Source of the DNA: Bryobacteraceae bacterium
GTDB lineage: Bacteria; Acidobacteriota; Terriglobia; Bryobacterales; Bryobacteraceae
Direction of reading: 5' to 3'
Assembly: GCA_013388415.1 (NCBI GenBank)
Contig: JACADU010000207.1
Location: 1-46,512 of the forward strand
Length of the DNA: 46,512 bases
Shown here: positions 7,190 through 14,740 of the stretch, in pieces
How positions within the stretch are numbered: position 1 is the stretch's first letter
Layout of the letters: each line of letters starts with the position of its first letter
Notes under the pieces: model-generated
What the model was told of the DNA's origin: nothing
The model's database searches: none
Seen by the model: only the letters and a program-made list of their open reading frames with translations
Made by a program: the position numbers and the translations under genes

Positions 7190-8365
7190 GTGACCGCGGA
7201 AACGCCATCGGAGCTGATTATTGTCATCGACGACGACTACGCGATGCGTCTGTCGTGCCGGAAGATCCTGTCGAAGTCGGGGTTCCGGGTGGAGGATTTC
7301 GAAGACGGAGCGGAGGCGCTGAACGCGATTTCAAGGCTGAAGCCGGCGCTGGTTCTGGTGGACCTGAAGATGCCAGGCATCGGGGGGCTGGAGGTGATCA
7401 CCCGCCTGCATGAGATCGATCCGCAGATCATCAGTATCGTCATCACCGGCTACGCCACGATCGACACCGCGGTCGAGGCGATGAAGTCGGGCGCTTACGA
7501 CTTTCTGCCCAAGCCCTTCTCGCCCGAGGAACTGCGCATCATCGTGAACCGCGGATTGGAACGCCGGCGGCTGGCGCTGGAGTCGCATCGCCACGAGATC
7601 GAGCGGGCGCTGCTGACGCGGCGGTTCGTCACCTTCGTGTCGCATCAGCTCCAGACGCCGCTGGTGGCGATTCATCAGTACCTCGACGTGCTGAAGCATC
7701 TGGGCGACTCGGCGGACGTGGCGGCGAAGCGCAATGAGTGGCTCGACCGCTGCCTGCGGCGGACCGAGGACATGCAGAAGCTGATCAAGGACTGGCTCAC
7801 CCTGTCCAGCGTGGAAAGCGGCGCTTATGCCCGCCGCCATGACAGGGTCGAGCTGAGTGGAATCATCTCCACCATTCTGCAATCGTACGAGACGATGGCG
7901 GCGCTGGATGGCATCCAACTCGAATCGAAAGCGCCCGCCGGGCCCTGCGCGGTGTTCGGCGATGCCAACTGCGTGAGCGTGGTCCTGGACAATCTGATCA
8001 CCAACGCCATCAAGTACAACAAGCCCGGCGGCCGGGTGACCGTGACCGCCGAACCGGCAAACGGCGAGATCGCGATTTCCGTCGCCGACACGGGGATCGG
8101 AATTCCCGAAGAGTCCCGGCCGTTTCTCTTCGAGGAATTCTTCCGCGTCAAACAGGAAGCTGCCCAGCAGAAAGCCGGGACGGGGCTGGGGCTTGCCATC
8201 TGCAAGAAGATTGTCTCGGAGATGGGCGGCACGATCGACGTGCAAAGCCAGCCCGGGACCGGCTCAACGTTCAGAGTCCGGCTGCCCGCATGGAGGGAGC
8301 AGCCGGCCAGCGAGGTGGTTTTAGTCAATGGACTTGCGCAAGAAGATTCTGATCGTGGACGATGA
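7190..8365 (+). CDS. Receiver-histidine kinase hybrid
   Basis: The GTG start follows GGAGAAGAG. Residues 8-120 are a receiver (DDD at 14-16, Asp58 in LVDLKMPG, Thr in VITGYAT, Lys in LPKPFSP), then a HisKA/HATPase kinase core. The phospho-acceptor His152 sits in FVSHQLQTPLVAI. The usual His-Glu-Leu-Arg-Thr-Pro is altered to Gln at both the Glu and Arg positions. The ATP site is complete: DNLITNAIKYN (N box), VADTGIGIPEE (G1), FEEFFRV (F box) and GTGLGLAICKKI (G2). No membrane segment, so the kinase is cytoplasmic. Receiver first, kinase second suggests another kinase's phosphate gates it. Its end overlaps the start of the next receiver gene by 38 bases. Confidence 0.9.
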   Translation: MTAETPSELIIVIDDDYAMRLSCRKILSKSGFRVEDFEDGAEALNAISRLKPALVLVDLKMPGIGGLEVITRLHEIDPQIISIVITGYATIDTAVEAMKSGAYDFLPKPFSPEELRIIVNRGLERRRLALESHRHEIERALLTRRFVTFVSHQLQTPLVAIHQYLDVLKHLGDSADVAAKRNEWLDRCLRRTEDMQKLIKDWLTLSSVESGAYARRHDRVELSGIISTILQSYETMAALDGIQLESKAPAGPCAVFGDANCVSVVLDNLITNAIKYNKPGGRVTVTAEPANGEIAISVADTGIGIPEESRPFLFEEFFRVKQEAAQQKAGTGLGLAICKKIVSEMGGTIDVQSQPGTGSTFRVRLPAWREQPASEVVLVNGLAQEDSDRGR

Positions 8366-8732
8366 CGCCGATTTCACCGAATCGCTGTCAGCGTTCCTGG
8401 AGGCGAAGGGCTTTCACACCCTGAAAGCGCGCGACGGCGGCGAGGGGCTGAAAATAGCCCGTTTGCAGCGCCCCGACCTCATCATTATGGACGTCGTGAT
8501 GAACGAGCGCACCGAGGGGTTCTTCACCGTGCAGCAGCTCAGGCGAGTTCCGGAGTTGCAGGCCACGCCCATTTTCGTCCTCTCCTCGATTTACTCGACC
8601 CACCCGGAGTTTCAAATCTCGCCTGACTCGGGATGGCTTGCGCATGACGAGTTTCTCTCGAAGCCGCCGGACATGAACGACCTGCTTGGAAGGATCCGGC
8701 GGCATCTGGCGCCGAAGGAGGCAACCGCGTGA
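8328..8732 (+). CDS. Stand-alone response regulator receiver (paralogue of the first)
   Basis: This 134-residue single receiver domain has DDD at 11-13, Asp55 in LIIMDVVMNE, Ser in FVLSSIYS and Lys112 in FLSKPPD. It shares with the first gene of the operon the motif M-x-x-x-TEG-(Y/F) after the acceptor, the SSI strand, and a long SP-rich loop before the Lys. This points to duplication or a dedicated sub-family. There is no output domain. The start lies inside the hybrid kinase gene, and its stop overlaps the hydB GTG start (GTGA), so translation is coupled directly into the hydrogenase subunits. It is the likely phosphate acceptor of the neighbouring kinase, and perhaps an adaptor to the enzyme; the latter is inference. 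Confidence 0.88.
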   Translation: MDLRKKILIVDDDADFTESLSAFLEAKGFHTLKARDGGEGLKIARLQRPDLIIMDVVMNERTEGFFTVQQLRRVPELQATPIFVLSSIYSTHPEFQISPDSGWLAHDEFLSKPPDMNDLLGRIRRHLAPKEATA

Positions 8733-9763
8733 AGATCCTGAAGCTACCGAAAGACAAGCTGGACTACTTCGCATCGGTGGTTCAATCGTTCGGCGAGGTG
8801 CATGCTCCCGTCGAGCAGGACGGCAAGTTTGCCTTCAAACGCCTGGCGAGGTGGTCCGAGGCGAGGCTGGACTACGACAGGACAATCCTCCCGCCGAAGA
8901 AGTACTTTCTGCCGCCCCGCGAAACGCTCTTCCAATTCAAGCCGGGCGCGGGATACATCCCGTTCGCCGGCGACATGGAAAAAAAGATCGTGCTGTTCGG
9001 CGTGCACGCCTGCGACGTCTACGCGCTGAACATCCTCGACATGGTCTTCGGCGGCAAATACCCGGACCCTTACTACCTGGAGCGCCGCAAGAACATCGCC
9101 ATCATCGGCGTTGAGTGCGTTCCGGACGCGCAATGCTTCTGCCGGTCGATGCGCGCCGACTTCGTCGACCACGGATTCGACCTGTTCTTCCACGACATCG
9201 GCGGCTACTACCTGACGATGGTAGGCACCGCTCTGGGCGACGACATGGTGTTGGCGACCCGGCCGCTTTTTGAGGATGTCGGCGCCGGCGACATCGACGA
9301 GTACAAGCGCCGGTCTGGCGAAAAGCGAAAGAAGTTCCAGATTGAGGTGGAGATCCGGGACCTTCCCGAGATCTTTGAGATGGAGTACGCCAGCGCCATC
9401 TGGAACGAGCTTGGAGAGAAGTGCCTGTCGTGCGGAAGCTGTAGCGCGGTGTGTCCCACCTGCTACTGCTTCGACGTCGCCGACGACGTGCAGTTGGGGA
9501 CGCGCGCCGGAGGAAGGACCCGAACCTGGGATTCCTGCCTGTTCGCCACTCATGCGCTGGTGGCGGGCGGCGAGAACTTCCGCAAGAGCCGCTCCAGCCG
9601 GGTCAAGTTCCGCTTTTACCACAAGCAGCGCGGCTTTGTCGCCGAGTACGGACGCCCGAGCTGCGTCGGCTGCGGGCGCTGCATTTCGGCTTGTCCGGTG
9701 AAGATCGACGTGATCAAAGTGCTTGACACTCTACGGGAGATGCAACATGTTGTCAGCCACTGA
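8729..9763 (+). CDS. hydB: Group 3b-type [NiFe] hydrogenase, beta iron-sulfur subunit
   Basis: The 344-residue protein belongs to the 4Fe-4S dicluster family of sulfhydrogenase beta subunits, also related to anaerobic sulfite reductase subunit A. It would carry electrons between the NAD(P)H/FAD subunit and the hydrogenase dimer in the cytoplasm. Two ferredoxin-type motifs are visible near the C-terminus: CLSCGSCSAVCPTC (from residue 232) and CVGCGRCISACP (from residue 312). The N-terminal two-thirds, with GVHACDVYALNILD and IIGVECVPDAQCFC, contain further cysteines typical of the family. GTG start with GGAGG seven bases upstream, overlapping the preceding receiver stop. The end overlaps hydG by 17 bases. 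Gene order beta-gamma-delta-alpha is the one known from Pyrococcus sulfhydrogenase operons. Confidence 0.9.
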   Translation: MKILKLPKDKLDYFASVVQSFGEVHAPVEQDGKFAFKRLARWSEARLDYDRTILPPKKYFLPPRETLFQFKPGAGYIPFAGDMEKKIVLFGVHACDVYALNILDMVFGGKYPDPYYLERRKNIAIIGVECVPDAQCFCRSMRADFVDHGFDLFFHDIGGYYLTMVGTALGDDMVLATRPLFEDVGAGDIDEYKRRSGEKRKKFQIEVEIRDLPEIFEMEYASAIWNELGEKCLSCGSCSAVCPTCYCFDVADDVQLGTRAGGRTRTWDSCLFATHALVAGGENFRKSRSSRVKFRFYHKQRGFVAEYGRPSCVGCGRCISACPVKIDVIKVLDTLREMQHVVSH

Positions 9764-10616
9764 AGCCGCCCCCGAAGTCCTGGCGCGCGCCAATCCCTAC
9801 CAGCCTCACATGGCGAAGATCGTCCGCATTCAGAGGCTGGTCGAGAACCATGAGCTGTTCACGATCCGCTTCCTGGAGGACGAAATGGTCCGGACGTTCC
9901 GGCACTTGCCGGGACAGTTCGTGATGCTCAGCATTCCCGGCGTCGGCGAGGCGCCCATTTCGATTTCGTCGTCCAGCACGCGTCCGGAGGTCCTCGAACT
10001 GTGCGTCAGGAAGACCGGAAGGGTGACCAACGCGCTGTTCAGGCTCAGGCCAAACGAACTGGTGGGCGTCCGCGGCCCTTATGGAAACGGCTTTCCGGTG
10101 CGGGAGATTGCCGGTCACGACCTGCTCATCGCCGCAGGCGGTCTGGGCATGGCTCCGCTGCGCTCCCTTCTCTGGTACGCGCTCGACAACCGCGAGAAGT
10201 TCGGAGAACTGATCCTCATGTACGGCAGCCGGACGCCGGCCGACATGCTGTTTGGCGAGGAACTCGTCTCGCTCGTGGACCGCGCCGACCTGAAGTGCCT
10301 GCTCACGGTGGACTCCGACCCGACCGGCGTCTGGAACAACCGCATCGGCGTGCTGCCGAAACTCTTCGACTACGTCAAGCTCGAACCCGCCCGCACCTAC
10401 GCTGCCGTTTGCGGACCGCCGGTGGTGTACCGGTACGTCCTTGAGCGGCTGCTGGACCTCGGATTCTCAAAGGACCGGATTCTGATGTCGCTCGAGCGGC
10501 GCATGAAGTGCGGCGTCGGCAAATGCGGGCATTGCAGCGTCGGCTACAAGTACACCTGCATGCAGGGACCGATCTTCAATTATTGGGACGCAATCAACCT
10601 TCCGGAGATGATATGA
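9747..10616 (+). CDS. hydG: Group 3b-type [NiFe] hydrogenase, gamma FAD/NAD(P)-binding subunit
   Basis: The track starts at a TTG at 9723. The ATG at 9747, with GGGAG seven bases upstream, gives the natural 289-residue protein. It is a ferredoxin-NADP reductase-type diaphorase: FAD domain in the first half (LPGQFVMLSIPG, GEAPISISSSS), then GPYGNGFPV and an NAD(P) domain (LIAAGGLGMAPLRSLL, AAVCGPPVVYRYV). The C-terminal cysteine cluster CGVGKCGHCSVGYKYTC should bind a [2Fe-2S] cluster. It would pass electrons between NAD(P)H and the HydB clusters. The stop overlaps the hydD start (ATGA). Standard length for the family; nothing missing. Confidence 0.92.
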   Translation: MLSATEAAPEVLARANPYQPHMAKIVRIQRLVENHELFTIRFLEDEMVRTFRHLPGQFVMLSIPGVGEAPISISSSSTRPEVLELCVRKTGRVTNALFRLRPNELVGVRGPYGNGFPVREIAGHDLLIAAGGLGMAPLRSLLWYALDNREKFGELILMYGSRTPADMLFGEELVSLVDRADLKCLLTVDSDPTGVWNNRIGVLPKLFDYVKLEPARTYAAVCGPPVVYRYVLERLLDLGFSKDRILMSLERRMKCGVGKCGHCSVGYKYTCMQGPIFNYWDAINLPEMI

Positions 10617-11359
10617 GCAAGCCAACCGCCGGCATCTTCGGTCTCACCGGCTGCGCCGGGGACCAACTCGTCATCCTGAACTGCGAGGACGAGCTTCTCG
10701 ACCTGGTCAATCTGCTCGACCTGCGGGATTTCCTCATGGCCACGTCGGCCAACGACACGCGCTGCAGCCTGGACGTCGCTTTCGTCGAAGGCGCCGTGAT
10801 GAGCCGGCGCGACGAGGAGACGCTTGAGCGGATCCGGCAGCGGTCGCGCTTTCTCGTGGCGATCGGCGCCTGCGCCGTCTGGGGCGGGGTCGCTGCGCAG
10901 GAATCCAATGGAAACCACGCGGCGCTCCTGGAAGACGTCTATGGCCCGCTGGGGCGGCAATATGATGCCATCCCGGCGCGGGCGCTCCACGAACTGGTCA
11001 AGGTGGATCTGAATATCACCGGCTGTCCCATCGAAAAATCGCAGATCCTCGCCGCGATCGCCAATCTGTTGCAGGGCGATCCTCCGCTGCTGCCGCAATA
11101 CGCGGTGTGCGCGGAGTGCCGGATGCGGGAGAACAACTGCCTGCTGATCGAGAAGGGAAGCGTCTGCTGTGGACCCCTGACGGCGGCGGGATGCGAAGCC
11201 CGCTGCCCGGCGCTCCGCATCCCGTGCATCGGCTGCCGCGGCCCCGCCGACGACGTCAACACCGCCTCCGCCTGGGCGATGTTCGAAGAGAAAGGCTATA
11301 CGCGGGCGGACGTCGACAGAAAACTGCGAACCTTCGCCCCGAAGGGAGGCCGCGCATGA
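10613..11359 (+). CDS. hydD: Group 3b-type [NiFe] hydrogenase, delta (small) subunit
   Basis: The correct start is the ATG at 10613, inside the hydG stop and after GGAG. The upstream extension in the ORF track is not needed. The 248-residue protein is the hydrogenase small subunit (NADH-ubiquinone oxidoreductase 20-kDa fold) that wires electrons away from the Ni-Fe site. The proximal-cluster region reads LTGCAGDQLVILNC: Cys14 is present, but the position three residues on, normally Cys, is Asp17. Other expected cysteines are visible in IGACAVWGG and ITGCPIEK. The Cys-rich C-terminal part (CAECRMRENNC, CCGPLTAAGCEARCP, CIGCRG) should hold two more clusters. Overlaps hydA by four bases. Confidence 0.9.
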   Translation: MSKPTAGIFGLTGCAGDQLVILNCEDELLDLVNLLDLRDFLMATSANDTRCSLDVAFVEGAVMSRRDEETLERIRQRSRFLVAIGACAVWGGVAAQESNGNHAALLEDVYGPLGRQYDAIPARALHELVKVDLNITGCPIEKSQILAAIANLLQGDPPLLPQYAVCAECRMRENNCLLIEKGSVCCGPLTAAGCEARCPALRIPCIGCRGPADDVNTASAWAMFEEKGYTRADVDRKLRTFAPKGGRA

Positions 11360-12660
11360 GCACAACGATCCGCATCGATCACCTGGCGCGCGTGGAAGGG
11401 CACGGCGGGGTCACCGTCGAGATGGAGGGCGGCGCCGTCCGCGGCGTGCAGTTCGATGTCTTCGAGGGCGCACGGCTGCTCGAGGGACTCGTCAAGGGCC
11501 GCAGCTACGAAGACATCTCGCCGGTCCTTTCGAGTATTTGCGCCATCTGCTCGGTCGCGCACAGCCTCACGAGCCTCAAGGCGACGGAGAACGCCTTCGG
11601 CGTCGAAGTCAGCCCGCAAACCGAGGCGCTGCGTGACCTGCTGTCTCTGGGCGAGAGCATTGAGAGCCATGCGCTGCATCTCTTCTTCCTCGCGATTCCC
11701 GACTACCTGAACTACCCGAGCGCGGTGGCGCTGGCGGCCGACAACCTGCCGGCGGTCCAACTCGGCCTCCGCCTCAAGAAACTCGGCAACACCATCCAGG
11801 AGACTGTCGGCGGGCGCGCCGTTCATCCGGTCAACGCGGTTCTCGGCGGCTTCGGGCGCGTTCCAGGCTTCGATCAACTGGCGGAGCTTCGCGCCGCCCT
11901 CGCCGGCGCAGCGGCGGACTGCGAGACGATGCTCGAAATCGTGGCCGGGCTCCCGGCGGCCAGCTTCTTTCGCGCGGGCATTGCGTTTGGCGCGCTCGTC
12001 TCCCCGAGGGAGTACGGGTACTACGCCGGAGAGGAAGTGACGATGGCCTTGGACGGCGAGAGCGAGACCATCCCGGCGCCCGAATACAAGCGCTTCACGA
12101 ACGAGCGCGCTGTTCCGCACTCTCACGCCAAGCACAGCACGTATAACGGCCGGCCCTATATGGTGGGCTCGCTTGCCCGGCTGGTCGTCAACCGCGCGCG
12201 CCTCGGCGAACGCGGGCTCGCGGCCATGAAGCGGCTTGGTCTCAGGTTTCCGCCGGATAACCCGACGGACAATAACAAGGCGCAGGCGGTTGAGCTGGTC
12301 AACGATGTCGACCGCGCGCTCCGCATCGTCGAATCGTTGCTCGAACACGGGCTCAAGGACGAACCGCCGGTTCCCGTCGCGCCCAGGGCGGGCGCCGGGA
12401 CCGGCATCACTGAAGCGCCTCGCGGCATTCTCATCCACAGCTACGTCTACGACGAGGCAGGAAGGCTGACTGCCGCCGACGTCATCACGCCGACCGCCAT
12501 CAACGCGGCCAGCATCGAGGACCATCTCCGCCGAGCGGCGGAAAACGCCGCGCCGGGCGAGGAGGCGGCTCTCACCAGGGCGTTCGAGATGATCGTGCGG
12601 GCCTATGACCCGTGCATCTCCTGCTCCGTCCATGTGGTCCGCCGCGGTCATGACGGCTAA
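11356..12660 (+). CDS. hydA: Group 3b-type [NiFe] hydrogenase, alpha (large, catalytic) subunit
   Basis: The ATG at 11356 overlaps the hydD stop (ATGA). The longer ORF in the track is a shadow extension. The 434-residue protein carries the Ni-Fe active site. The first CxxC is Cys62/Cys65 (SICAICSVAHS); the second is Cys420/Cys423 in the C-terminal DPCISCSVH. RVEGHG near residue 13 and the two CxxC motifs mark a catalytically complete large subunit. After His426, where maturation proteases usually cut, there is an eight-residue tail (VVRRGHDG). The enzyme should be a cytoplasmic, reversible NAD(P)-linked hydrogenase, possibly also reducing sulfur. No hyp maturation genes or endopeptidase are in the window, so they must be elsewhere. 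The 3' end overlaps the sensor kinase start. Confidence 0.93.
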   Translation: MSTTIRIDHLARVEGHGGVTVEMEGGAVRGVQFDVFEGARLLEGLVKGRSYEDISPVLSSICAICSVAHSLTSLKATENAFGVEVSPQTEALRDLLSLGESIESHALHLFFLAIPDYLNYPSAVALAADNLPAVQLGLRLKKLGNTIQETVGGRAVHPVNAVLGGFGRVPGFDQLAELRAALAGAAADCETMLEIVAGLPAASFFRAGIAFGALVSPREYGYYAGEEVTMALDGESETIPAPEYKRFTNERAVPHSHAKHSTYNGRPYMVGSLARLVVNRARLGERGLAAMKRLGLRFPPDNPTDNNKAQAVELVNDVDRALRIVESLLEHGLKDEPPVPVAPRAGAGTGITEAPRGILIHSYVYDEAGRLTAADVITPTAINAASIEDHLRRAAENAAPGEEAALTRAFEMIVRAYDPCISCSVHVVRRGHDG

Positions 12661-14656
12661 ACTCCCTCTTGGCAGCGTTTCGATCAAGGGAAGGCTGATT
12701 CTCAGCTACCTGGTCATCCTGCTGATCGGCGGGCTGGCCACGTCGCTGGTGGGCTCCTACATTGTCAGTTCGACCATCTTGATGCAGGTGTTCAGGATGG
12801 CGGACAATACGCTCGCCACCGCGCGCAACGTTTACGACCAGAAGCTCGCCGCCATGCAGCAAGCCGTGCACATCGGCGCTTCCGGCACGACGATTCCGCA
12901 GCGCCTCCAGCCGTCCGGCGCCGGCCCGTTGCGCGACTACCTGCTTCTGATCCGCCGCGATGCGGGGTTCGATTTTCTCAATCTGACCGGACCCGACGGG
13001 CGCGTCACGGTGAGGTCCTTGCGAGCCGGACCCGCGGGCGATGACGTTTCCGGCATCAGTGTGGTCAAGGCGGCGCTCTCGGGGAAAGTGGCCGCCTCGA
13101 CCGAGATCCTGAGCGGCGAAATGCTCTCGAGCGAAGATCCCGCTCTAGGCGGGCGGGCGCGGATGCGGCTGGAGAGCGCGCCGGATGCGCCTGGAACTCC
13201 CGCCCGGGAAGAAACATGCGGCATGGTTCTTGTCGCGGCGGCGCCGGTCCGTGACAGCCGCGGCGCGGTGGCCGGCGTGCTGTACGGAGGGATTCTCCTG
13301 AACCGCAACTTCGACATCGTGGATCGCGTGTACGACCTGATCTTCAAGGAACGGGATTCACAAAGCCGCCATTCCGGCAACGTGAGCATTTTTCAGGGGA
13401 GGCATCGCATCGCGACCACCGTGGCGACCTCCAACGGCGGCCGCGCTCTGGGGACCGCGGTCTATTCCGAAGTCGTCCCGGCCGTCCTTCACCGCGGGGA
13501 GGAATGGCGCGGACGGGCGCTTGTCGTCGACGGATGGCATATCAGCCGCTACGCTCCCATCCGCAACCTGGAGGGCAAGCCGGTCGGCGTCCTCTCGGCC
13601 GGGCTGCTGGAGAGCACTTACACGGAGACTCGCAACCGCGTCATCCTCTCCTTCTTCGGCCTCGCGATGATCGGTTTCTTCTTCATCATCGGCATCACCT
13701 ATTACATGATCAGCAACATCACTCGCCCCATCGGCGAGATGGTGGCGGCCACGCGCAGCATCGCAGCCGGCCGCTTCGATCAGGAGGTTGCCACCAGCGC
13801 CCATGGCGAGATCGAGCTGCTCGCCAATTCGTTCAACACGATGCTCAAGAGCCTCCGGCAGATGAAGGCCGATCTCGAGGAGTGGGGACGCACCCTGGAG
13901 CAGAAGGTGCGCGACCGCACCGAGGAATTGGTCGCCATGCAGGCCCGCGTGGCTCACTCCGAGCGCCTGGCCTCCGTTGGCATGCTGGCGGCGGGCGTGG
14001 CGCACGAAATCAACAACCCGCTTGGCGCGATTCTCTCTCTCACCGCTCTCACCCTGGAAGACATCCCTCCGGGCGATCCGAACCGCGAAAACCTCGAAGA
14101 GGTTGTCAAGCAAAGCGAACGCTGCCGGGGCATCGTCAAAGGACTGCTGGACTTCTCCCGGCAGTCCAAGGTGAGCACCGAACTGATTCAGTTGAACGGA
14201 ATCATCGAGGAAACCCTCCTGCTCATCTCGAAGCAATCGCTGTTTTTCAACATCAACGTCGTAAAGCATCTCGACCCCGGTCTGCCGCCGGTGACGTCAG
14301 ACGCAGCCCAGTTCCAGCAGGTGTTCATGAACATCTTCGTGAACGCGGCTCAGGCGATGAAGGAGCGCGGCACGCTCACGATCGTCACTCAGCACAAAGC
14401 GGGAGAGGGCGTCGCCGAGGTCAGGGTGACCGACACCGGCCATGGCATCCCGCCCGAGCAGGTGGATCTGATCTTCTACCCGTTCTTCACGACGAAAGAG
14501 AGCAGCCACGGCACCGGCTTGGGGTTGTCAATCGCCTACGGCATCGTGAGCAGCCACGGGGGGACAATCGACGTGCACAGCGAAGTCGGCAAGGGGACGA
14601 CTTTCATCATTCGCATGCCCGCGGGATCCGGCGCGCCGGAGAAGCCCGTACTCTGA
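12650..14656 (+). CDS. Membrane sensor histidine kinase with periplasmic Cache-like domain
   Basis: I chose the ATG at 12650 (MTAKLPLGSVSIKGRL), overlapping the hydA stop by 11 bases. An upstream ATG at 12605 is possible but encodes hydA-overlapping sequence. The 668-residue kinase has a membrane segment at about 16-36, then a periplasmic Cache-type sensor domain with VAAAPVRDSRGAVAGVLYGG typical of its end. A second membrane segment lies at about 331-352, followed by HAMP, a coiled coil, and a HisKA domain with His452 in GVAHEINNPLGAI. The HATPase has NIFVNAAQAM, VTDTGHGIPPE and GTGLGLSIAYGIV. No receiver or output domain is attached. Position directly behind hydA suggests it feeds the receivers at the front of the same operon. 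The ligand is unknown. Confidence 0.9.
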   Translation: MTAKLPLGSVSIKGRLILSYLVILLIGGLATSLVGSYIVSSTILMQVFRMADNTLATARNVYDQKLAAMQQAVHIGASGTTIPQRLQPSGAGPLRDYLLLIRRDAGFDFLNLTGPDGRVTVRSLRAGPAGDDVSGISVVKAALSGKVAASTEILSGEMLSSEDPALGGRARMRLESAPDAPGTPAREETCGMVLVAAAPVRDSRGAVAGVLYGGILLNRNFDIVDRVYDLIFKERDSQSRHSGNVSIFQGRHRIATTVATSNGGRALGTAVYSEVVPAVLHRGEEWRGRALVVDGWHISRYAPIRNLEGKPVGVLSAGLLESTYTETRNRVILSFFGLAMIGFFFIIGITYYMISNITRPIGEMVAATRSIAAGRFDQEVATSAHGEIELLANSFNTMLKSLRQMKADLEEWGRTLEQKVRDRTEELVAMQARVAHSERLASVGMLAAGVAHEINNPLGAILSLTALTLEDIPPGDPNRENLEEVVKQSERCRGIVKGLLDFSRQSKVSTELIQLNGIIEETLLLISKQSLFFNINVVKHLDPGLPPVTSDAAQFQQVFMNIFVNAAQAMKERGTLTIVTQHKAGEGVAEVRVTDTGHGIPPEQVDLIFYPFFTTKESSHGTGLGLSIAYGIVSSHGGTIDVHSEVGKGTTFIIRMPAGSGAPEKPVL

Positions 14657-14690
14657 GAACCAGTTGCCCGGATGGCGGCAGCGGCGGCGG

Positions 14691-14717
14691 TTAACTCCGC
14701 CGGCGATTCCTTATACT
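14691..14717 (+). promoter_or_regulatory. Possible internal promoter before the DUF4956 gene
   Basis: TTAACT (14691-14696) and TATACT (14712-14717), spaced by 15 bases, lie in the 84-base gap after the sensor kinase. AGGAG and the DUF4956 ATG follow. Spacing is short, so this is a tentative secondary promoter. It would allow the envelope gene set to be expressed apart from the hydrogenase. Confidence 0.35.
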
Positions 14718-14740
14718 CTGTTAGACCAGGAGTTGATCCC

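Noticed and set aside
11107-11355. Upstream extension of the hydA ORF
   Set aside because: Overlaps Cys-rich hydD coding sequence. The ATG at 11356 matches the family start and overlaps the hydD stop.
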